This document shows positions 28,466 through 37,665 of a stretch of 64,000 nt of DNA, in pieces; the first letter of the stretch is position 1, and each line of letters begins with the position of its first letter. The position numbers were made by a program, and so were the translations under genes. The notes under the pieces were generated by a model. The model was not told the DNA's origin. It saw nothing but the letters and a program-made list of their open reading frames with translations, and ran no database searches. Location: contig NZ_JAFFIX010000009.1 of NCBI RefSeq assembly GCF_016916835.1, positions 186,001-250,000 of the forward strand, written 5' to 3'. The DNA comes from Actinacidiphila bryophytorum. Its GTDB lineage: Bacteria > Actinomycetota > Actinomycetes > Streptomycetales > Streptomycetaceae.

Positions 28466-28480
28466 GTTGTAGAATACAAC
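28466..28480. promoter_or_regulatory. MarR-type operator upstream of the marR-family gene
   Basis: GTTGTA-GAA-TACAAC is a perfect 6-bp inverted repeat with a 3-nt centre, in an AT-rich patch in otherwise GC-rich DNA. It lies between the marR-family start and the 3' end of the SpoIIE gene, where a marR promoter -10 would be. Spacing and AT-rich half-sites resemble known MarR operators. Confidence 0.7.
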
Positions 28481-28484
28481 CATA

Positions 28485-31400
28485 TCAGCTGGGCAGCGGA
28501 AGTTCGAACCACACCACCTTGCCGACCGCCTTGCGGCTGGTCCCCCAGCGCCGCGACATGTGCGACACCAGCGCCAGGCCGCGCCCGCGTACGTCGTCGG
28601 CCTCGGCGCGCTGCAGCTGCGGCAGGTTGTGGTTGTCGTCGCTGACCTCGACCAGCAGCTTGCCGACCCGCATCAGCCGCAGCTCCACCTCGTAGGACGC
28701 CGCCCGGATCGCATTGGTGACGAGCTCGCTGACCAGCAGCTCCGTGGTGTCGCTCAGCCGGTCCAGGCCCCAGGCGGCGAGCTGCTGCCGGGTCAGGTCG
28801 CGGGCGCGGGCCACCTCGCTGTCGTCCACCCGCAGCCGCCACTGGGCCACGTCCTGCGGCGCGATGCCGTCGAAGCGCGCGACCAGCAGCGCCACGTCGT
28901 CCCGCCGGTCCTCGGAGTGCACCCTGCCGAGGATCTGCCCGCACACGTCCTCCGGCGTCTGCTGCGGCTCGATCACATGGGCGCACAGCGCCGCCAGCCC
29001 GGCGTCTATGCCCTGGCCGCGCACCTCCACCAGGCCGTCGGTGCACAGCACCAGCCAACTGCCGTCCGGCGCGGGGATCTCCACCGTCTCGAAGGGCACC
29101 CCGCCCACGCCGATCGGTGCGCCGCCGGGAATCTGCAGCAGCTCGCCGCGCCCGTCGTGCCCGGCCAGCACCGGCGGGATGTGGCCCGCGTTGGCGAGGG
29201 CCAGGGTGCGGTGGATCGGGTCGTAGACCGCGTAGACGCACGTGGCGAGGTGGTCGGTGCCCAGCCGCTGGGCCAGGTTGTCCAGATGCCGCAGCAGCTG
29301 GGCGGGCGGCAGGTCGAGCGCGGCCATGGTGATGACCGACGTGCGGAACTGGCCCATCACGGCCGCCGCCTGCAGACCGTGGCCCATCACGTCGCCGACG
29401 ATCAGCGCCACCCGGCCGCCGGGCAGCTGGATCGCGTCGAACCAGTCGCCGCCGACCTGCGCCTGCCGGTCCCCCGGCATGTAGTGGTGCGCGATCTGCA
29501 CACCCGGGATACGCGGCGGCCGGGTCGGCATCATCGAGCGCTGCAGCGTGGCGGCGGCGCGGGACTCCAGGCGGTGCAGCCGGGCGTTGTCCAGGTGGAC
29601 GGCGCCACGGGCGGCGACCTCGGCCGCGGTGGCGGCGTCCCTGGCGTCGAAGGGCCGGCGGCCAGGGCCGCGCAGGAAGCAGACCCGGCCGAGCACCGTG
29701 CCGCGGGCGGTGAGCGGCGCGAGGATCAGCGAATGTCCGGCCAGCAGCCCTCCGATCGCGGGGACGCCCAGGTCCGCGGCGATGTCGGGGCCCAGCGCCG
29801 GATCGACGACCGGCAGCAGGACCGGGTCGCCGAGCCGCGGCATCGTGTCCTGCGCGGGCAGCGTGAGCAGTTCGCCCTCGGGCAGCGCGGTGCTCCAGCC
29901 CGCCCCGCGTCCCGTGCGGTCGGCGACCGCGACCCTGCGGACCAGCACCGTGTCGGCGGCCCTGTCGTCCTTGGGCGGCTCGGTGTCGGAGAAGAGCTGG
30001 TCCACGACGAGGACGGTGGCGAGGTCGGCGAACCGCGGCACCGTGACCGCGCACAGCTCGCGGGCGGTCGTGTGCAGGTCGAGGGTCGAGCCGACCACGG
30101 AGCCGGTCTCGCGCAGCAGCGACAGCTGCTCGTCCAGCGCGCTGCCGGGCAGGGGGCTGCGGGAGCCGTGGGCCGGCCGCCAGGGGGATCCGGGCGCTGC
30201 CGGCGCTGTTGTTCCCGAGGGGGCGGGTGGCCCCGGTGGTGCGGGCGGGGCGGCTGCCGGGTGCGGCGGCGGGAACGTGCCGACCGGACCTGCGGGACCT
30301 GCGGGACCTGCGGGACCTGCGGTGGGGAAGGGGACGGCGGTCAGGGCGGACGCACTGGAGCGGTCGCCACCACGGATAGCTGAACCAACGCCGGGAGTGA
30401 GGGATTCCGGTACGGGTCGCTCGGCGGGACGGGCGGCCGGGGCGGAAGCGGGTCCGGGGAACGCGGCGGGGTCCGGGCGGGGACCCGGCAGCAGTTCACG
30501 GCGGGCGGAGCGGTCGGCGCGGGCGGCCGCGGCGACCTGGGCGTAGTCCTGCGGGGTGACGGGCAGCCGGGCGCTGCCCTCGACCTCCAGCGCGGGGTGG
30601 CCGAGCGGGGCGATCTGCCGCACGATGCGGTCGAGGCGGCCCGGGCTGACCCCGGGCAGTATCGTGCCCAGCCGCGCGGTCAGCGCATGCCCCTGCGCGG
30701 GATCGGGCGCCGGGCACAGCACCGCGGCGATCGCGATGTCCTGGCGCTGCGGCCCTTCCGCGGTGTACGGCAGCAGCCGGCCGCCCACCGCGATCCGCAG
30801 GCCGCCGGTGCGCAGCGGCCGGGCGTTCGCCGCGATGGCCAGCAGGCTACGCCCGCCGGGCTCGGCGATCCGGTAGGTCCACCACAGCACGTCTTTGACG
30901 GTGCCGTCGCGGTCGGTCGCGGCCAGCGCGCCGGCCCAGGCCGAGGTGGTCAGGTCGTCGAGGACGTCCAGGGTGTCCCGGTGTGCGGTGCCGGACGCGG
31001 TGGGGGCCGCACCGGCGGCCGCCCGGGTGGCGGTCAGCAGGCCGGAGGCGCGGTGGCCGAACACATGCTCCCAGCGGTGGCCGAAAAGCTCCTCGGCGCC
31101 GCGGTTCCAGTACGAGATCCGGCCGTCCGGGTCGACGCACAGCACCGCGAGGCGGAGCAGTGCGGTCATGCCGCTGCCGTCGAGCACGGCGGCGCCGCTC
31201 CCCGGGGCGGCGGGGCTGCCGAAGGGCGCGGCGGCCAGGCCTGAGGCGGCGGCGCGCGCGCCCGGACCGGCGTCGTGGTCTCCGGCTGCGGGACCGCCGC
31301 CGGCAGGACCCCCGCCGGCAGGGCGGTTGTCCGTTCGGCCCGGGTCCGTCCGTACGGTGTCCGCGCCCCCGGTGCCTGCACGGCCACCCTCAGGGCGGCC

Positions 31401-31616
31401 GTCGTCGGCTGACCGGGTGCGGTGCGCGGGACCGGACCCGGGTGTCTGCCGGGCCTTGCCGCGGACCTGCCCGTCGCGCTCCTCGTGCCCTTCTCCGGAG
31501 TCGGGACGGTCTGTGTGATCATCTGCGTCGGTGGCTGCGGGATGCCGGATGGTCTCGTCCAACGTCGTGCACCTGCGGTTCGCCGCTGAGTAGGGTCCTG
31601 GATTCAAGGCAAGCAC
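28485..31616 (-). CDS. PAS-GAF-SpoIIE phosphatase-HATPase sensor protein
   Basis: Up to 1043 residues. An Ala/Gly-rich N-terminus is followed by PAS (LAVLCVDPDGRISYWNRGAEELFG), a second PAS-like part, a Pro/Ala-rich linker, a GAF domain, and the PP2C-type SpoIIE domain (VGGDWFDAIQLPGGRVALIV, GDVMGHGLQAAA). A C-terminal histidine-kinase-like ATPase (LLVSELVTNAIRAASY, DVRGRGLALV) ends it. Such proteins act in sigma-factor/anti-sigma partner switching; no anti-sigma antagonist gene is adjacent. The start is uncertain: GTG 31616 has no clear ribosome site, and ATG 31169, just before the PAS motif, is possible. A GPA-repeat stretch is at 30286-30322. Confidence 0.88.
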   Translation of the reverse strand: MLALNPGPYSAANRRCTTLDETIRHPAATDADDHTDRPDSGEGHEERDGQVRGKARQTPGSGPAHRTRSADDGRPEGGRAGTGGADTVRTDPGRTDNRPAGGGPAGGGPAAGDHDAGPGARAAASGLAAAPFGSPAAPGSGAAVLDGSGMTALLRLAVLCVDPDGRISYWNRGAEELFGHRWEHVFGHRASGLLTATRAAAGAAPTASGTAHRDTLDVLDDLTTSAWAGALAATDRDGTVKDVLWWTYRIAEPGGRSLLAIAANARPLRTGGLRIAVGGRLLPYTAEGPQRQDIAIAAVLCPAPDPAQGHALTARLGTILPGVSPGRLDRIVRQIAPLGHPALEVEGSARLPVTPQDYAQVAAAARADRSARRELLPGPRPDPAAFPGPASAPAARPAERPVPESLTPGVGSAIRGGDRSSASALTAVPFPTAGPAGPAGPAGPVGTFPPPHPAAAPPAPPGPPAPSGTTAPAAPGSPWRPAHGSRSPLPGSALDEQLSLLRETGSVVGSTLDLHTTARELCAVTVPRFADLATVLVVDQLFSDTEPPKDDRAADTVLVRRVAVADRTGRGAGWSTALPEGELLTLPAQDTMPRLGDPVLLPVVDPALGPDIAADLGVPAIGGLLAGHSLILAPLTARGTVLGRVCFLRGPGRRPFDARDAATAAEVAARGAVHLDNARLHRLESRAAATLQRSMMPTRPPRIPGVQIAHHYMPGDRQAQVGGDWFDAIQLPGGRVALIVGDVMGHGLQAAAVMGQFRTSVITMAALDLPPAQLLRHLDNLAQRLGTDHLATCVYAVYDPIHRTLALANAGHIPPVLAGHDGRGELLQIPGGAPIGVGGVPFETVEIPAPDGSWLVLCTDGLVEVRGQGIDAGLAALCAHVIEPQQTPEDVCGQILGRVHSEDRRDDVALLVARFDGIAPQDVAQWRLRVDDSEVARARDLTRQQLAAWGLDRLSDTTELLVSELVTNAIRAASYEVELRLMRVGKLLVEVSDDNHNLPQLQRAEADDVRGRGLALVSHMSRRWGTSRKAVGKVVWFELPLPS
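30286..30322 (-). repeat. 9-bp repeat encoding Gly-Pro-Ala triplets
   Basis: About four tandem copies of GGACCTGCG (plus strand) give a collagen-like GPAGPAGPAGPVG linker between the PAS and GAF parts of the phosphatase. It is in frame, so copy-number changes would only alter linker length. Confidence 0.8.
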
Positions 31617-31718
31617 GAATAAGTCCGCGGGGGCGACCGAATAGCCGGATTAACCCCCGCAGCGGGGTACATGACGGGTTGTCCGCTGACGCGGACCCAG
31701 GGGATGGGGGGAACGACG

Positions 31719-33158
31719 GTGCACGCACGGGTGCCGCAGGTGGCGGGATTCGCCCGCTGGCCGCACGAGGGGTCGGCCAAGCAGTCGGGGCGGGCGCTGC
31801 GCGAGCAGGTGCCGCGGGCGGTCTTCGGCCGTCCCGAGACCTGGACCTGGCAGGACCGTGCCCGCCGCGACTCCGCGTCCGGTGCGGTGGCCTCGGCGGT
31901 CGCCGCCGTCGAGGAGTCCAACGCCGGCCGCCTGCAGGACCTGGTGCCGCTGCGGGTGGGGCGGATGGCGGCGAGCCCCTTCGCCTTCCTGCGCGGCTCG
32001 GCGGGCCTGATGGCCGCCGACCTCGCCGACCGCCCGGTGACCGGCATCGCCGCCCAGATATGCGGTGACGCGCACGCCGCCAACTTCGGCCTCTACGGCG
32101 ACGCCCGCGGCGGCCTGGTCATGGACATCAACGACTTCGACGAGACCGTGCGCGGCCCCTGGGAGTGGGACCTGCTGCGGCTGGCGGCCTCGCTGGTGCT
32201 GGCCGGGCGGGAGGCGGGCGCGGCGCAGGACGTGTGCCGGGCGGCGGCGTACGACGCGGTCGGCGCCTACCGGCGGACCGTGAGGCTGCTGGCGAAGCTC
32301 CCCGTGCACGAGGCGTGGAACGCCATCGCCGACGAGCAGCTGGTCGCGCATGCCGACGCGAGGGACCTGGCCGGCACGCTCGACCAGGTGTCGGCCAAGG
32401 CCCGGCGCAATACCAGTGCGAAGTTCGCGGCCCGCTCGACCGAGCCGATCGAGGGCGGTGCCCGGCGCTTCACCGACGTCCCGCCGGTGCTGCGGCGCAT
32501 CCCGGACGCGGAGGCCGCGGCGGTGGCGGGCGCGCTGGACGGCTACCTGGACACGGTCGGCGAGGACAGGCTGCCGCTGCTGGCGCGCTACGCCGTGCAC
32601 GACGTCGCCTTCCGGGTGGTCGGCACCGGCAGCGTGGGCACCAGGTCGTACGTGGTGCTGCTGCTCGACCACCTCGGGGAGCCGCTGGTGCTCCAGGTGA
32701 AGGAGGCGCGCGCGTCGGCGCTGCTGCCGTACGCCGCCAAGGCCGGTTTCCCCGCGGAGCCGGTGGAGCACGAGGGCCGCAGGGTGGTGCTCGGCCAGAA
32801 GCGGATGCAGGTGGTCAGCGACATCCTGCTCGGCTGGACCGACGTCGACGGGCTGCCGTTCCAGGTGCGGCAGTTCAGGAACCGCAAGGGCAGTGTGGAC
32901 CCGGCGACGCTGCCGCCCGGGCTGCTCGACGACTACGGGCGGATGACCGGCGCGCTGCTGGCCAGGGCGCACGCCCACAGCGCCGACCCGCGGCTGCTGG
33001 CCGGCTACTGCGGCAAGAACGAGGAGCTGGACGAGGCGATGGCCGCCTTCGCGGTGGCCTATGCCGACAGGACGGAGGCGGACCACGCCGACCTGCTGGC
33101 CGCGATACGGGCGGGGCGGCTGCCCGCGGACTTCGAGGGCCGCCCCACGGCGGCCTGA
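31719..33158 (+). CDS. DUF2252-family protein (kinase-like fold)
   Basis: About 479 residues. Family landmarks: RMAASPFAFLRGSAGLMAADL, then ICGDAHAANFGLYGDARGGLVMDINDFDE, in which GDAHxxN and DxNDFDE resemble the catalytic loop and metal-binding DFD of aminoglycoside-phosphotransferase-like kinases. VLQVKEARAS may supply the ATP lysine. A substrate has not been established for the family. I chose GTG 31719 because GGGGGGAA lies 5-6 bases upstream; ATG 31704 and ATG 31671 are in frame but lack good sites. Divergent from the SpoIIE-type gene and followed by a hairpin terminator. Confidence 0.87.
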   Translation: MHARVPQVAGFARWPHEGSAKQSGRALREQVPRAVFGRPETWTWQDRARRDSASGAVASAVAAVEESNAGRLQDLVPLRVGRMAASPFAFLRGSAGLMAADLADRPVTGIAAQICGDAHAANFGLYGDARGGLVMDINDFDETVRGPWEWDLLRLAASLVLAGREAGAAQDVCRAAAYDAVGAYRRTVRLLAKLPVHEAWNAIADEQLVAHADARDLAGTLDQVSAKARRNTSAKFAARSTEPIEGGARRFTDVPPVLRRIPDAEAAAVAGALDGYLDTVGEDRLPLLARYAVHDVAFRVVGTGSVGTRSYVVLLLDHLGEPLVLQVKEARASALLPYAAKAGFPAEPVEHEGRRVVLGQKRMQVVSDILLGWTDVDGLPFQVRQFRNRKGSVDPATLPPGLLDDYGRMTGALLARAHAHSADPRLLAGYCGKNEELDEAMAAFAVAYADRTEADHADLLAAIRAGRLPADFEGRPTAA

Positions 33159-33206
33159 CCCCTGCCGCGGCCCGCGACGCACGACGGGCCTTCGTACGGC
33201 CTGACG

Positions 33207-33235
33207 GCAGGCCGCGGGACCGCCCGCGGTCCTGC
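33207..33235 (+). terminator. Hairpin after the DUF2252 gene
   Basis: GCAGG/CCTGC outer stem (33207-33211, 33231-33235) and CGCGGG/CCCGCG inner stem (33213-33218, 33223-33228) around an ACCG loop, separated by a small internal bulge. Confidence 0.55.
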
Positions 33236-33274
33236 CTTCGGCGCGACCACCCGGACAGGCCCTAGGCTGTCCGG

Positions 33275-34105
33275 GTGACCAACACCTTCGGAACCGAGTC
33301 CGCCGCCGCGGCCGGCGCCGCCGCGGCCTCCGTGCCCGGTGCGCAGGAGCGGCTGGCGAACGCGGTGCGGGCGGCCGAGCAGGCACTGATCGAGTTCGAG
33401 ATCGCCGTGGAGACCTTCCGGGTCGAGGTGGAGAACTTCTCCCGGCTGCACCACCAGCGGCTCGGCCCGATGTACGCGCGGCTGGACGAGCTGGACGCCC
33501 TGGTCGCGGAGGCCGTCGCGGCGCACAGCGGCGACCGGGCGGACATCGAGCGGGCCTGGGAGGCCCGCGCCCTGGTCATGCCCATGCCGGGCATCGAGGA
33601 GCTGTTCGGCGGCCTGCTCGGCTCCGACGGCGTACGCCCCGTCGAGGACCCGAACCCGCCGCGCCGGGTCAGGCCGGGCAAGGAGGCCCAGCGCCTCTAC
33701 CGCGAGCTGGCCCGCAAGGCGCACCCCGACCTCGCCCAGGACGACGAGGAGAAGGAGCGGCGCAGCGCCTTCATCGCCCGGGTCAACGAGGCCTACGCCT
33801 ACGCGGACGAGGAAGCGCTGCGCGCCCTGGCCGCCGAGTGGGAGGCGGGTCCCGTGCCGCTCGCCGACCTGCCCAGCGAGGCCGAGGTGCTCTACGCCCG
33901 GCTGGAGTGGCTGGCGGACCGCAAGGAGAAGCTGTCGGCGATCGCCGCGGAGCTGGACGAGAGCGCGATCGGGCAGATGATGCGGCTGGCCCCGGACGAC
34001 CCGGACGCGCTGCTCAACGAGATCGCCGAGCAGCTGCTCACCCAGGTCGCCCAGCGGGAGGCGAGGCTGGCGGAACTGGTCAAGGACGCCGCGGACGGCG
34101 CCTGA
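33275..34105 (+). CDS. J-domain-like coiled-coil protein
   Basis: A 276-residue cytosolic protein. Residues ~20-75 are helical and acidic (coiled-coil-like). A J-domain-like segment (about 128-175) contains AQRLYRELARKAHPDLA, with the HPD tripeptide that stimulates Hsp70 ATPase, followed by RRSAFIARVNEAYAYADEEA. The C-terminal ~70 residues are again helical. There is no Gly/Phe or zinc-finger region, so it is a class C type J-protein. Start GTG 33275. The rhodanese gene follows at 72 bp in the same direction. Confidence 0.78.
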   Translation: MTNTFGTESAAAAGAAAASVPGAQERLANAVRAAEQALIEFEIAVETFRVEVENFSRLHHQRLGPMYARLDELDALVAEAVAAHSGDRADIERAWEARALVMPMPGIEELFGGLLGSDGVRPVEDPNPPRRVRPGKEAQRLYRELARKAHPDLAQDDEEKERRSAFIARVNEAYAYADEEALRALAAEWEAGPVPLADLPSEAEVLYARLEWLADRKEKLSAIAAELDESAIGQMMRLAPDDPDALLNEIAEQLLTQVAQREARLAELVKDAADGA

Positions 34106-34177
34106 GGTAGTTTTGCGGCAAGCGAGCGGCGCCGCGTCTGCGGGCCGCCTTCCCCGTGTCCCAGGAGGCCGCGCCCG

Positions 34178-34510
34178 ATGTTCCGTTCCCAGCTGCCCTC
34201 GGTGGACGCCACCGCCGTACCCGCCGACGCGATCCTGCTCGACGTACGGGAGCACGACGAGTGGGCGGCCGGGCACGCGGAGGGCGCGCTGCACATCCCG
34301 ATGGGCGAGGTCGTCGCCCGCATCGGTGAGCTGCCCGCGGACGGCACCGTCCACGTCGTCTGCCGGGTCGGCGGCCGGTCGGCGCAGGTCACGCAGTATC
34401 TGATCGCCCAGGGCAGGGACGCGGTCAACGTCAGCGGCGGCATGCTCGACTGGGAGGCCGCGGGACGTCCGGTCGTGGCCGGCGAGGGCGCCGAGGGCTA
34501 CGTCCTCTGA
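34178..34510 (+). CDS. Single-domain rhodanese-like protein
   Basis: A 110-residue protein comprising one rhodanese domain: LLDVREHDEWAAGHAEGALH, then the active loop VCRVGGRSAQ with the catalytic cysteine, and the C-terminal GGMLDWEAAG. It would transfer sulfane sulfur through a cysteine persulfide. ATG 34178 follows AGGAGG. No partner enzyme is adjacent. Confidence 0.93.
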   Translation: MFRSQLPSVDATAVPADAILLDVREHDEWAAGHAEGALHIPMGEVVARIGELPADGTVHVVCRVGGRSAQVTQYLIAQGRDAVNVSGGMLDWEAAGRPVVAGEGAEGYVL

Positions 34511-34671
34511 TCCGTCCCCGGGACCCGTCCGCTCCAGCCTCCCTCTTCCTCCTCTCCGGTCACGCGGGGCCATTCCTACAGCTGTGGGTAACTCGGTAAG
34601 GTCACCGCCGGACCCCGGCCGTGGGTAGCGTGCTGCCCTGCAGGCACGCCCGTGCTGAGAGCGGAGAGACG

Positions 34672-35337
34672 ATGCAGTCAGAGCAAGGCCCATCGCCCCA
34701 GGCGGCGACCTTGTCGCTGCCCGCCCGAATAGCGGTGGCCGTGACCGTGGGTGTGGTCGCCGTGGGAGCGCTCCTCCACCTCGGCATGGTCTTCCTGCAC
34801 GTCGCGCCGTCCAACACGCTCAGCAAGGAGCACGCCTCGGCGGTCAGCGACTACGTCTACCCCGAGTTCGAGCAGAACTGGAAGCTCTTCGCGCCCGACC
34901 CGCTGCAGCAGAACGTCCACGTCCAGGCGCGCGCCGAGGTCCGCAAGCCGGACGGCAGCACCGAGACCACCGGCTGGGTGGACCTGACGGCGATGGACGT
35001 GGCCGACATGCGGCACAACCCGCTGCCCAGCCACAGCCAGCAGAACGAACTGCGCCGCGCCTGGGGCTACTACAGCGACAACCACAGCGACCAGAACCAG
35101 ACGACCCCGATCAGCGCCAACGACCTGAGCGGCACCTACCTCAACACCATCCTGGCCAAGCGCCTCGGCACCCGGCTCAACGGCGGCACGGTCGTCCGCG
35201 TCCAGGGCAGGGCGGCGACCACCACGGTCGCCAGGCCGTCCTGGAGCGGCGAGTCGGTCGACACCACCACCCAATACCGCGAGCTGCCCTGGTGGACCGT
35301 TCCCACCGCGCCGGCAGGGCAGGAGAACGCGTCGTGA
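34672..35337 (+). CDS. DUF5819-family membrane protein (SdpA-like)
   Basis: A 221-residue protein with one N-terminal helix (IAVAVTVGVVAVGALLHLGMVFL) and an extracellular domain whose landmark is FEQNWKLFAPDPLQQNVHV, then DLTAMDVADMRHNPLPS. The FxxNWxxFAPDP signature is what I recognise as DUF5819, reminiscent of the single-pass SdpA proteins that pair with SdpB. ATG 34672 follows GCGGAGAG. It overlaps the HTTM gene by GTGA, so the two are translationally coupled and probably form a complex. Confidence 0.8.
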   Translation: MQSEQGPSPQAATLSLPARIAVAVTVGVVAVGALLHLGMVFLHVAPSNTLSKEHASAVSDYVYPEFEQNWKLFAPDPLQQNVHVQARAEVRKPDGSTETTGWVDLTAMDVADMRHNPLPSHSQQNELRRAWGYYSDNHSDQNQTTPISANDLSGTYLNTILAKRLGTRLNGGTVVRVQGRAATTTVARPSWSGESVDTTTQYRELPWWTVPTAPAGQENAS

Positions 35338-36764
35338 GCGACCCCCGCACCCCGGCCGCCCCCGCCGAGGACCCAGAGCCCGCCGCGGAACCGAACACCG
35401 CAGCGGAAGCCGGCGCCTCCGCGGAACCCTCCGCGCAGGCCCCCGCCGCCGCAGAACCCGCGCTCGCGCCCGCCCTCGCCGGCGGGAGCCATGCGCAGGA
35501 CGCCGGCCCCGCGCCCTTCCCCTTCGCCGGGCTCGGCCGCTCGCTCGACCGGGGCGTCAGCCGCGGCCTGGCCATGGTCACCGGCAGCGCCCTCGGCCCC
35601 TATCAGGCCGCGGTCATCCGCATCGGCTTCTCGCTGACCTGGCTGCTCTTCCTGCTGCGCGAGTGGCCGCACCGCTCCGAGCTGTACGGCCCCGACAGCC
35701 CGTGGACCGTCGCGCTGGCCAAGCGGCTGGTCGCCGGGAACCACGCCTTCACCGCGGTGCTGTGGAACGACAGCCGCGGCTGGTTCGAGCTGGTCTACGC
35801 GGTGGCCGTCGTCAGCAGCGCCCTGCTGATGGTCGGCTGGCGCACCAGGACCTCCTCCGTGCTGTTCATGCTGGGCGTGCTGTCCCTGCAGAACCGCAGC
35901 GTCTTCATGGGCGACGGCGGCGACAACGTCATCCACCTGATGGCGATCTACCTGGTCTTCACCCGCTGCGGGCAGGTCTGGTCGCTGGACCGTCGCCGCG
36001 CCGCCAAGGCGGAGGCCGAGGAGGCGGCGACAGGGGCTGGGGGGTCCGCGGGGTCCGACCCCGTGGGGATCGCGCTGTGGGTGGTGATGGGCGCCGCGCT
36101 CGTGGCCGCCACGGTCGCGGGCAAGCTCGCCACCGAGTGGAAGGTGGGCCTGTGGGCGGGCCTGCTGGTCCAGGCGGTGTGGTGGGCGGTACGCCGCTAC
36201 GCGCCAGGTGAGCCGCGCACCGTGCTCAACACCATGGCCGACATCATCCACAACGGCGCCATGCTGGTCGTCGTCGTGGAGGTCTGCCTCATCTACTCCA
36301 CGGCCGGCTGGTACAAGATCCAGGGCAGCCGCTGGGAGGACGGCACCGCGCTCTACTATCCGCTGCACCTGGACGACTTCACGCCGTGGCCGAGCCTGTC
36401 GCACGCGCTGGCGGGCAACGCGCTGATGGTCATGCTGATCACCTACGGCACGGTCATGGTGCAGGTCGCCTTCCCCTTCACCCTCTTCAACCGCAAGGTG
36501 AAGAACGTGCTGCTGGTGGCGATGATGCTGGAGCACGCCTCGATCGCGATCGTGCTGGGCCTGCCCTTCTTCTCGCTGGCGATGATCGCCGCCGACGCCG
36601 TCTTCCTGCCCACCGGTTTCCTGCGCTGGCTCGGCGAGCAGGTCGCCCGCCCGCTGCGGCGCCCCGCACCGCCCGCGCTCGCGGCCGTCCCCGGGCCGCG
36701 CCCCGCGGACACCGGCGCCGGGCAGGCCGCGGCGGGGCAGTCCGCGACGGAAGCCGTCACCTGA
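35334..36764 (+). CDS. HTTM-domain membrane protein (SdpB-like)
   Basis: A 476-residue polytopic protein. The first ~65 residues are an Ala/Pro/Glu-rich cytoplasmic tail. The HTTM domain (horizontally transferred transmembrane, related to vitamin-K-dependent carboxylase membrane parts) begins QAAVIRIGFSLTWLLFLLREW and includes LQNRSVFMGDGGDNVIHLMAIYLVF and STAGWYKIQGSRWEDGTALYYP. The DUF5819-HTTM order parallels sdpA-sdpB of Bacillus, whose products mature the SDP toxin; no toxin-like gene is visible here. Followed by a hairpin. Confidence 0.85.
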   Translation: MSDPRTPAAPAEDPEPAAEPNTAAEAGASAEPSAQAPAAAEPALAPALAGGSHAQDAGPAPFPFAGLGRSLDRGVSRGLAMVTGSALGPYQAAVIRIGFSLTWLLFLLREWPHRSELYGPDSPWTVALAKRLVAGNHAFTAVLWNDSRGWFELVYAVAVVSSALLMVGWRTRTSSVLFMLGVLSLQNRSVFMGDGGDNVIHLMAIYLVFTRCGQVWSLDRRRAAKAEAEEAATGAGGSAGSDPVGIALWVVMGAALVAATVAGKLATEWKVGLWAGLLVQAVWWAVRRYAPGEPRTVLNTMADIIHNGAMLVVVVEVCLIYSTAGWYKIQGSRWEDGTALYYPLHLDDFTPWPSLSHALAGNALMVMLITYGTVMVQVAFPFTLFNRKVKNVLLVAMMLEHASIAIVLGLPFFSLAMIAADAVFLPTGFLRWLGEQVARPLRRPAPPALAAVPGPRPADTGAGQAAAGQSATEAVT

Positions 36765-36770
36765 CCCCCT

Positions 36771-36789
36771 CCCGGGCCTGCGGCCCGGG
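36771..36789 (+). terminator. Short hairpin after the HTTM gene
   Basis: CCCGGGC (36771-36777) and GCCCGGG (36783-36789) around a 5-nt loop, just after the HTTM stop. Confidence 0.55.
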
Positions 36790-36816
36790 GCACGGCGCCG
36801 CCGTAGGGTAAGCGCC

Positions 36817-37623
36817 ATGAGCGATGAGCAGGCCGCACTCCGGCTGCCCGGGGTGCGGTCCGCCGTGCTGAGCTGGCACGAGCACGCCGCCGCGGCGGAC
36901 ACGGTGCTGCTCGACGGCTTCCACGCCCTCAAGCACGCGCTGCGCTTCGGCGCCGACGTCCATGTCGCGGTCAGCAGTGACAAGGACGCGGTGCTGCGGC
37001 TGGCCGCCGGCCTGGCGCCCGACCTGACCGCGGACCTGGCGTCCCGGGTCACCCAGGTCCCGGCCGCCGCGCTGCGCGAGCTGGTGGCCCGCGTCCACCC
37101 GACCGGGGTGGCCGCGCTCGCCGCCCGCCCCGACCGCGCGGGCCGCACCGCCGTGCTGGGCGCACGGCCGAGGCAGGCCCCGGTGGTGGTTCTCGACCGC
37201 CCGCGCAACCTCGGCAATGTCGGCGCCGTCGTCAGGCTCGCCGCCGGTTTCGGGGTCACCGGCGTGGTCACCACCGGCGACCTCGACCCCTGGCACCCCA
37301 ACGCGGTGCGCGCCGGCGCCGGGCTGCACTACGCGACGGCCGTGGACCGCACCGCCCCCGACGACCTGCCGCCGGGGCCGCTGTACGTCCTGGACCCCGA
37401 GGGCGCGGACATCCGTACCGCCGAGCTGCCCGACGACGCGCTGGTCGTCTTCGGCTCGGAGCGGCACGGGGTGTCCGACGAGCTGCGCGCCCGGGCCACG
37501 TCCCTGGTGTCGCTGCCGATGCGGCCCCAGGTGTCGAGCTACAACCTGGCCACCAGCGTCGGCATGACGCTCTACCACTGGTCGGCGACCTCCCGGTCGC
37601 CGCTGGTGCCGGGACGCCCCTGA
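36817..37623 (+). CDS. SpoU/TrmH-family RNA 2'-O-methyltransferase
   Basis: A 268-residue SAM-dependent methyltransferase of the trefoil-knot SPOUT class. It would methylate 2'-OH groups in rRNA or tRNA. The three family motifs are present: NLGNVGAVVRLAAGFG, VVFGSERHGVS and LPMRPQVSSYNLATSVGM. The N-terminal ~95 residues are a substrate-binding region. Target RNA not determinable. It is convergent with paaN, 42 bp apart. Confidence 0.9.
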   Translation: MSDEQAALRLPGVRSAVLSWHEHAAAADTVLLDGFHALKHALRFGADVHVAVSSDKDAVLRLAAGLAPDLTADLASRVTQVPAAALRELVARVHPTGVAALAARPDRAGRTAVLGARPRQAPVVVLDRPRNLGNVGAVVRLAAGFGVTGVVTTGDLDPWHPNAVRAGAGLHYATAVDRTAPDDLPPGPLYVLDPEGADIRTAELPDDALVVFGSERHGVSDELRARATSLVSLPMRPQVSSYNLATSVGMTLYHWSATSRSPLVPGRP

Positions 37624-37665
37624 CCGTGCCGCCCCGCGCGGCCATCGGGCGGGGCGGCCCACCGG

